Of a DNA stretch of 42,133 nucleotides, positions 24,701-33,700 are shown piece after piece (position 1 is the first letter of the stretch; each line of letters starts with the position of its first letter). Origin of the DNA: Bacteroidales bacterium UBA1176. Lineage in GTDB: Bacteria; Bacteroidota; Bacteroidia; Bacteroidales; WCHB1-69. The DNA is taken from positions 1,970 through 44,102 of the forward strand of contig DBYW01000003.1 of the NCBI GenBank assembly GCA_002311645.1, in the 5' to 3' direction. The notes below the pieces were generated by a model. It saw only the letters and a program-made list of their open reading frames with translations, was not told the origin of the DNA and did not search any database. Made by a program: the position numbers and the translations under genes.

Positions 24701-27700
24701 TTCGGATCCACAGGCACGACCAACAAAAGTGCCATTTACGGTGACGGCACTTATTGGAGTTCCAACAACAGCAGGAGCTTTGCCATCAAAGCATCCGTTG
24801 AGGACGTCCCGCCCACTTTCGATCACTACCAAATCGACCGGAATGGAAGCACCCTTGTGAATAACACCGCATCGACAAGTTATATGGACAACGTGGGCAT
24901 CAACGGGGACTACGACTACACTGTTTGGGCGGTTTGGAGCGACGGTTGCCAGGCTGGTGTCAACGGAAGTGTCACCGTATCGGGTGGCTGCTCCACGCCG
25001 GGCACGGTTATCACAAGAAATCAGTGCGGCGGCACCTACACCTGGCACGGCACCACCTACAATGCCAGCGGCACTTACACCTACGCCTTCATAAACGGCA
25101 GCGGTTGCCAGCAGGTGGACACCTTGCGTCTCAACATCCATTCCAACCCGTCGGTCACCATCAACGGCAACAGCAGCATCTGCAGTGGCAGCAACGCCAC
25201 GCTCACCGCCTCCGGCGCCAGCACCTACAGTTGGAACACGGGAGCCTCCGGCGCCAGCATCAACGTCCATCCGACCAGCACCACTACCTACACGGTCTCT
25301 GGCACCAACAGCTACGGCTGTACCGCCTCCGCCACATACACAGTTAACGTCACGTCGCCCACATTGGCAACCGTCACGACGGCCAATGTCACAAACGTCA
25401 CCACCTCGACAGCCACTTGCGGCGGAACGGTCACATCCGACGCCTGCTCACCGGTCACCGCCAGAGGTGTCTGCTGGAGCACATCGCACAACCCCACCAT
25501 CAGTGGCAGCCACACCACCAACGGAACCGGCACGGGCACCTTCACCAGCAACCTCTCGGGACTTACCGAGAACACCACCTACTATGTAAGAGCCTACGCC
25601 ACCACGGCTGCGGGCACCCAATATGGTGCGGAAAAGAGCTTCAAGACGAGCTGTAGCGCCGTCACAGTCACCATTAGTGGCAATACCAGCATCTGCAGCG
25701 GCGCCAGCACTACGCTCTCTGCTTCTGGCGCCAGCACCTACAGTTGGAACACGGGAGCCTCCGGCAGCAGCATCACGGTCAATCCAACGAGCAGCACCCC
25801 CTATACGGTCACGGGCACCGACAGCCATGGTTGCACGGGCAACGCCACAGTCACGGTCACAGTCACACCGGCCTCGCTTGCAACCGTCACAACGGCCAAT
25901 GTCACAAACGTCACCACCTCGACAGCCACTTGCGGCGGCACGGTCACATCCGACGCCTGCTCGCCAGTCACCGCCAGAGGTGTCTGCTGGAGCACATCGC
26001 ACAATCCAACCATCACCGGCAGCCACACCACCAACGGAACCGGCACGGGCACCTTCACCAGCAACCTCTCGGGGCTTACCGAGAACACCACCTACTATGT
26101 AAGAGCCTACGCCACCACGGCTGCGGGCACCCAATATGGTGCGGAAAAGAGCTTCAAGACAAGCTGTAACGCCGTCACAGTCACCATTAGTGGCAACACC
26201 AGCATCTGCAGCGGGGCCAGCACTACGCTCTCCGCTTCTGGCGCTAACAGCTATACTTGGAACACCGGGGTCTCGGGCAGCAGCATCACGGTCAATCCAA
26301 CGAGCAGCACCCCCTATACGGTCACGGGCACCAACAGCCATGGTTGCACGGGCAACGCCACAGTCACTGTCACGGTCACGCCAGTTTCGCTTGCGACTGT
26401 CAACACATCCACTGTCTCGAGCATCACCACCTCGACAGCCACTTGCGGCGGCACGGTCACATCCGACGCTTGCTCGCCAGTTACCGCCAGAGGTGTCTGC
26501 TGGAGCACATCGCACAACCCCACCATCACTGGCAGCCACACCACCAATGGAACCGGCACGGGCACCTTCACCAGCAGTCTCACAGGGCTTGCCGAGAACA
26601 CGACCTATTATGTAAGAGCCTACGCCACCACTGCTGCAGGCACAGCTTACGGCCCAGAAAGGACATTCACCACCAACTGCGGAGTTCACAACCTTGTCGT
26701 CAGCGGCAACACGACCATCTATCAAGGCTCCAGTGTCACCCTATCTGCAAGTGGCGCAAACTCCTACCATTGGTATCCCAATGGCGAGACCACGCCTTCC
26801 ATCTCGGTCAGTCCCACATCCACAACCATTTACACTGTCGTAGGAACCATGGCGAACGGTTGCAGCACAGAGCCTGCCACCATTACCGTCACGGTGACCA
26901 ACTGCATTCCGGCGCAGGGTGTGGAAACTGCCACAGCCTGTGACAGCTACACCTGGCATGGTATCACCTACACGCAAAGCACCAACACGGCAACCTACAC
27001 CATCTCCCATGGTGCTGCCAATGGCTGCGACAGCGTAGTCACCCTGCACCTGACCGTCTATCATCCGGTGCATCAAGCCCAAACCATCAGCGAGTGTGGC
27101 CGATACATCTGGCACGGCACCACTTACACGCATAGTGGCACCTATCTGTACTCCCATCTTGACGGACACGGATGCACCCAAGTCGACACCCTGCACTTGA
27201 CGATCTACAACCCGGCACACCAAGCCTATACGGTCAGCGAGTGCGGCCAATACACCTGGCACGGAACCACCTACACGCAGAGCGGCACATACCGGTACTC
27301 CCATCTTGATGGGCACGGCTGCACCCAAGTCGACACTCTGCACCTCACCATCACCCCCATTCCGGTCGTGACCGTGTCTGGCAACACCAGCATCATAGAA
27401 GGCCAAAGCACCACGCTCACCGCTTCCGGCGCACAGAGTTACGTCTGGTCCACAGGGTCACACTCCAACACCATCACCGTTACGCCCACCACGACGACCA
27501 CCTACACCGTCACGGGGTATAACGGCAGTTGCGCCAGCCAGACGGTTTACGTCACTGTCGCGGTAGGCGCATGCATTCCTGCACAGGGCGTGGAAACCGC
27601 CACAGCCTGCAACAGCTACACTTGGCACGGCACCACTTACACGCAGAGCACCAACTCGGCGACCTACACCATCCCTCACGGTGCCGCCAACGGCTGCGAC

Positions 27701-30700
27701 AGCATCATCACCCTGCACTTGACCGTCTATCATCCGGACCACCAATCCCAAACAATCGGCGAGTGCGGCCGATACACCTGGCACGGCACCACTTACACGC
27801 AAAGCGGCACCTACCTATACTCCCATCTTGACGGGCACGGCTGCACCCAGGTCGACACCTTACATTTGACCATATATAATCCTGTACACCAATCCTTCAC
27901 GGTCAGCGAGTGCGGCCAATACACCTGGCATGGCACCACTCACGTACAGAGTGGCACCTACTGGTACTCCCATCCTGACGGACACGGTTGCACCCAAGTC
28001 GACACCCTGCACCTCACCATCACGCCCATCCCGTACGTGACTGTTTCTGGCAACATCGGCATCCTGACAGGCCAAAGCACCACACTCACTGCATCTGGCG
28101 CGCAGAGTTATGTCTGGTCCACGGGCGCGCACACCAACGCCATCACCGTCACGCCCGCCACGACGACCACCTACACCGTCACAGGTTACAACGGCAGTTG
28201 CGCAAGCCAAGTGGTTTACGTCACCGTTACGGTAAGCGATTGCGTTCCCGCACAGGGTGTGGTGACCGCCACAGCCTGTGACAACTACACTTGGCACGGA
28301 ACCACCTACACGCAGAGCACCAGTTCGGCGAGCTACATCATCCCCCACGGTGCCGCCAACGGCTGTGACAGCATCGTCACCCTGCACCTGACCATCCACC
28401 ACCCGAACCACCAAGCCCAAACAATCAGCGAGTGCGGTCAATACACTTGGCACGGAACCACTTACACGCAGAGCGGCACTTATCTGTACTCCCATCTTGA
28501 CGGACACGGCTGCACACAAGTCGACACCCTGCACCTTACCATCTACAATCCGGTACACCAATCCATTACGGTCACCGAGTGCGGCCAATACACCTGGTAT
28601 GGCACCACCTACACGCAGAGCGGCACCTACCGGTACTCCCATTCTGACGGACACGGATGCACACAGGTCGACACCCTTCACCTCACCATCATGCCCAATC
28701 CTGTCGTGACCGTCTCGGGCAACACCAACATCACGGTGAACCAAAGCGCCACGCTCACCGCTTCCGGTGCGCAAAATTACGTTTGGTCCACCGGCGAACG
28801 CACCAATTCCATCATCGTTGCCCCCGTCACAACAACCACCTACAGCGTCACTGGTTACAACGGCAACTGCTCCAGCCAAGCGGTCTACGTCACCGTCACA
28901 ATAGGCCAATGCTCTCCCGTTCATGGTGTGGAGACCGTGCACTCCTGCGGGCCGTATCTTTGGCATGGCATCAACTATCCCAGCAGCAACAACACCGCCA
29001 CATACACTTACGTCGGCGGTGCCTCCAATGGCTGCGACAGCATTGTCACCTTGCACTTGACGGTTGACAATCCCGTAACCCGGCACATCACTCTGACAGA
29101 CTGCGGCCGCCACATCTGGAACGGGCAGACCTACACTTCCAGTGGCGATTACACCCAGTATTTCCAGACAACTGCCGGCTGCGACAGCACTGTCATCTTG
29201 CATCTCACCATCCGCAACCCGCATCACACTGCCGTCTCCGCCAGCGAATGTAACGCCTACACCTGGCATGGCACCACCTACACCCAAAGCGGCACCTACA
29301 CCTACAGTCATCCCGACGCATACGGCTGCACACAGGTCGACACACTTCATTTGACCGTCTTCCATCCGAAGCACGCTGCCACCACTGCCAACGAATGCGG
29401 TTCATTCACGTGGAACGGCACCACTTATACTCAAAGCGGCATCTACACGTATACTCATGTGGACGCCAACGGATGCACCCAAGTTGACACCCTCCACTTG
29501 ACCATCCGTCCCATTCCGACAGTGTCCGTCACGGGCAACACTACCATCCCGCTTTACGAGAGCACGACCCTCACCGTTTCCGGCGCCGACAGCTATACAT
29601 GGTCCACAGGAGCGCATACTGCAGCCATCACCGTGTCACCGGCAGCTACCACCACCTACTATGTAACCGGCAGCACCAATGGTTGTAGCAGCCAACCCGC
29701 CTCCATCACCGTCGTCGTGGGCAACTGCATTCCCGCACAAGGCATTGAAACCGCCGTGGCATGTGAGAGCTTCACCTGGCACGGCCAGACCTACACCCAG
29801 AGCACCAATGCGCCCACATTCGTCGTGCTTGGCGGTGCCGCCACTGGATGCGACAGTATCGTCACCCTGCATTTGACCGTCAACCACCCTGTGCCCACCA
29901 TAACGGAAGATGCCGTTTGTGACAGTTACACCTGGAACGGCACCACCTACACGCAGAGCGGCGTATATACTTACGCACACCCCGACGCCAACGGCTGCAA
30001 CCAGGTCGACACCCTCAAGCTGACCGTCTTCCATCCGCAACACGAAGCCTTCACAGACAGCGAGTGCCTCTCATATACTTGGAACGGCACCACCTACACC
30101 CAAAGCGGTGCCTACACGTTCGGCCACCCCGACGAGCATGGCTGCACCCAGGTCGACACCTTGCATCTCACCATCTTCTACCCGCAGCATGACGCCGTCT
30201 CCGTCAGCAATTGCGACAGCTATACCTGGAACGGCACCACTTACACTGAAAGCGGCACCTACACGTTCGCCCATCCCGACATCAACGGTTGCACACAGGT
30301 CGACACCCTGCACCTCACCATCTTCAGGTCCACGACCAGCCAGTTCAGTGCCACCGCCTGCGAGAGCTACACATGGAACAACACCACCTACACCCGCAGT
30401 GGCGAGTACGTGCAACATTTCCAGACCGTCCACGGATGCGACAGCACCGTCACCCTGCAACTCACCGTCCACTATCCGCACCACACCTCCTTCACCGCCA
30501 TCAACTGCGACAGCTACACTTGGAACGGGCAGACCTACACCGAGAGCGGCGACTACACCTACAGCCATCCCGACGCGCACGGGTGCACGCAGGTCGACAC
30601 CCTGCACCTCACCATCAACCACCCGCAGCACCAGTCAACCACCATCTCGGCCTGCAACAATTATTATTGGAACGGTATGCGACGCACGCAGAGCGGAACT

Positions 30701-33700
30701 TACACCTACACCCACCGCGACAACCACGGCTGCTGGCAGGTCGACACCCTGCACCTCACCATTTTCCGTCCGCAACACGCCGCCTTCACCGCCAGTGCCT
30801 GCGGATCCTACACTTGGAACGGACAGACCTACACCCGTTCCGGCAACTACACTTTCTCACATCCCGACGCCAATGGTTGCACCCAGATTGACACTCTCCA
30901 TCTTACAATCTTCCAACCTGCCACCACAAATCTCACACAATTCGGCTGCAACAGCTACACCTGGAACGACTCCGTCTACACCGAAAGCGGTGACTACACA
31001 CAGCACTTCCAGACTGTCAACGGCTGCGACAGCACCGTCATCCTTCATCTTACCATCATAACCCCGCAGCATCAATCCATCACTATCAGTGCCTGCGATC
31101 AGTACTCTTGGAACAACACGACCTATTATGAAAGTGGGACTTACACCTTCGCCCGCGAGGAAGCATACGGCTGCATGAGAGTTGACACCCTGCACCTCAC
31201 CATCAACCACCCGACTTCCACGCAATGGTCTGCATCAGCCTGCGATCTCTTCACATGGAACAACAACACTTACTCCAACAGCGGCAACTACATACAGCAC
31301 TTCCGCACCGCCGCTGGATGCGACAGCACCGTCACGCTTCACCTCACAATCTACCACTCCATCTCCACAGAATGGAGTGCCACCAACTGCGACAGCTACA
31401 CATGGAATGATACCACCTACACCGAAAGCGGCAACTATGTGAAACATTTCCAGACCATCCACGGCTGCGACAGCACTGTCACCCTCCATCTCACCATCCG
31501 TAAGGCGCGGCATCTATCCTATACTGCCAGCAACTGCCACAGCTACACGTGGAACGGACAGACCTACACCCAGACCGGCACCTACATGCACTCACACGAC
31601 GACCAGAACGGCTGCATGCAGGTCGACACCCTCCATCTCACCATTTTCGGCGACCAGCTCACCGACTTAACCGTTTCCTCCTGCGGTCCTTACACCTGGA
31701 ACGGGCTGACCTACAATCGCAGTGGTGAATTCATGCAACGCTTCTTCACCGCCCACGGCTGCGACAGCACCGTCACCCTGCACCTGACTGTCAACAACGC
31801 CCAGACCAACCACATCTACGAAACTGCCTGCGATAACTACACTTGGAATGGCATTACGTTCACCGTCGGCGGCAACTACACCCAGACCTTCCGGTCTGTA
31901 AACGGTTGCGACAGCATTGTGACGTTGCACTTGACCATCAACCATTCCAAAACCAATGAGTTCTATCATACCACCTGCAATTCCTACACATGGAATGGGC
32001 AGACCTACTACCAAAGTGGTGAATATGTGCAGACCCTTGTGACTTCGGGCGGCTGCGACAGCACGGTAACCCTCCATCTCACCATCAACCACGCTGTAAC
32101 CCATGAGTTCAACGAAACCGCCTGCGACAGCTACACGTGGAACGGTATCACGTACACGTCCAGCGGCAACTACACCCAGACTCTCCAGACACCGCTGGGC
32201 TGTGACAGCACCGTTACCCTGCACCTGACCGTTTTCCATCCACAACACGCCTCGACACAAATCTCGGCCTGCGAGTTCTACAGTTGGAACGGCAGTCTGT
32301 ACCTACAAAGCGGCACTTACATGCACTCACACAGCGACCAACATGGTTGCACCCAAGTCGACACCCTGCACTTGACGATCAACCACGCCGTAGTCAATGA
32401 GATTTACGAGACCGCATGTGAAAGCTACACATGGGTCGGACAGACCTACACGAGCAACGGCACCTACACCAAGAGTTTCCAGTCTGCACAAGGTTGCGAC
32501 AGCACTGTGATATTGCACCTCACCGTCCGTCATCCGCAGCACACCGCTGTCACTGCAGATGCTTGTCTCTTCTACAACTGGAACGGCATGCAGTATGTCC
32601 AGAGCGGCACCTACACGCATTCACACTTTGACGCCAACGGCTGCACTCAGGTCGACACCCTGCACCTGACCATCCACCACGCCGTGTCGCACGAATTCAA
32701 TGCAGCCACCTGCGACAGCTACACATGGAACGGACATACCTATACTTCCAGCGGCAACTACACGCAAACACTCCAGACCCCGACCGGTTGCGACAGCATC
32801 GTCACGTTGCACCTGACCATCTACAATTCCATCACGACAGAATTTAATGCAACAGCCTGCAACAGCTACACGTGGAACGATATCACGTTCTCCAACAGCG
32901 GCGACTACACACAATCCTTCCAGACCTCCCATGGCTGCGATAGCACCGTCACGTTGCACCTCACCATCCACAACTCCGTCACAAGCGAATTCAACGCAAC
33001 CGCCTGCGACAGTTACACATGGAACACGCAGACCTACACCCAGACTGGAGACTACACGCAATCCTTCCAGACCTCCCACGGCTGCGACAGCACCGTCACG
33101 TTGCACCTGACCATCCACAATTCCGTCACGACCGGATTCAGCGAGACCACTTGTGAATCTTACACGTGGAACGGGCAGACCTACACCCAGACCGGAATCT
33201 ACACGCAATCCTTCCAGACCATCCATGGCTGCGACAGCACCGTCACGCTACAGCTTACCGTGTACTATCCGCAACATACTGCCGTTTCCGCCACAGAGTG
33301 CGGGAGTTCATACAGTTGGAATGGAAACACGTACATTTCCAGTGGCACATACACCTACCCGCACAGCGACCTCCACGGATGCACACAGGTTGACACCCTG
33401 CACCTCACGCTCTACAACACCCAGAACGAATCCTTCACCATCAGTGCCTGCGAACCCTACATTTGGCACGACATCCCCTACCCCGTCTCCGGAAACTACA
33501 CCTATAGTTACTATAATGCCAACGGATGCATGCAGACTGACACATTGTACCTGACTGTCCACCAGCCTGTAACCCAGGATATAAACCTGACCTCCTGTGG
33601 GGAACATATCTGGAATGGACAGACCTACACTCAAAGCGGCACCTACACCCAGCAGTTCCAGACCGTCTACGGTTGCGACAGCACCGTGATATTGCATCTC

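Noticed and set aside
25448..26725. 425-codon open frame on the minus strand within the giant gene
   Set aside because: It is an antisense shadow of the 513-bp repeats: Gly/Arg/Ala-rich, itself repetitive with the same period, without a promoter or recognisable domain.
27860..29374. 504-codon open frame on the minus strand within the giant gene
   Set aside because: Antisense of the Cys-Trp and Ig repeats. Composition and periodicity follow the sense strand and no family is recognisable.
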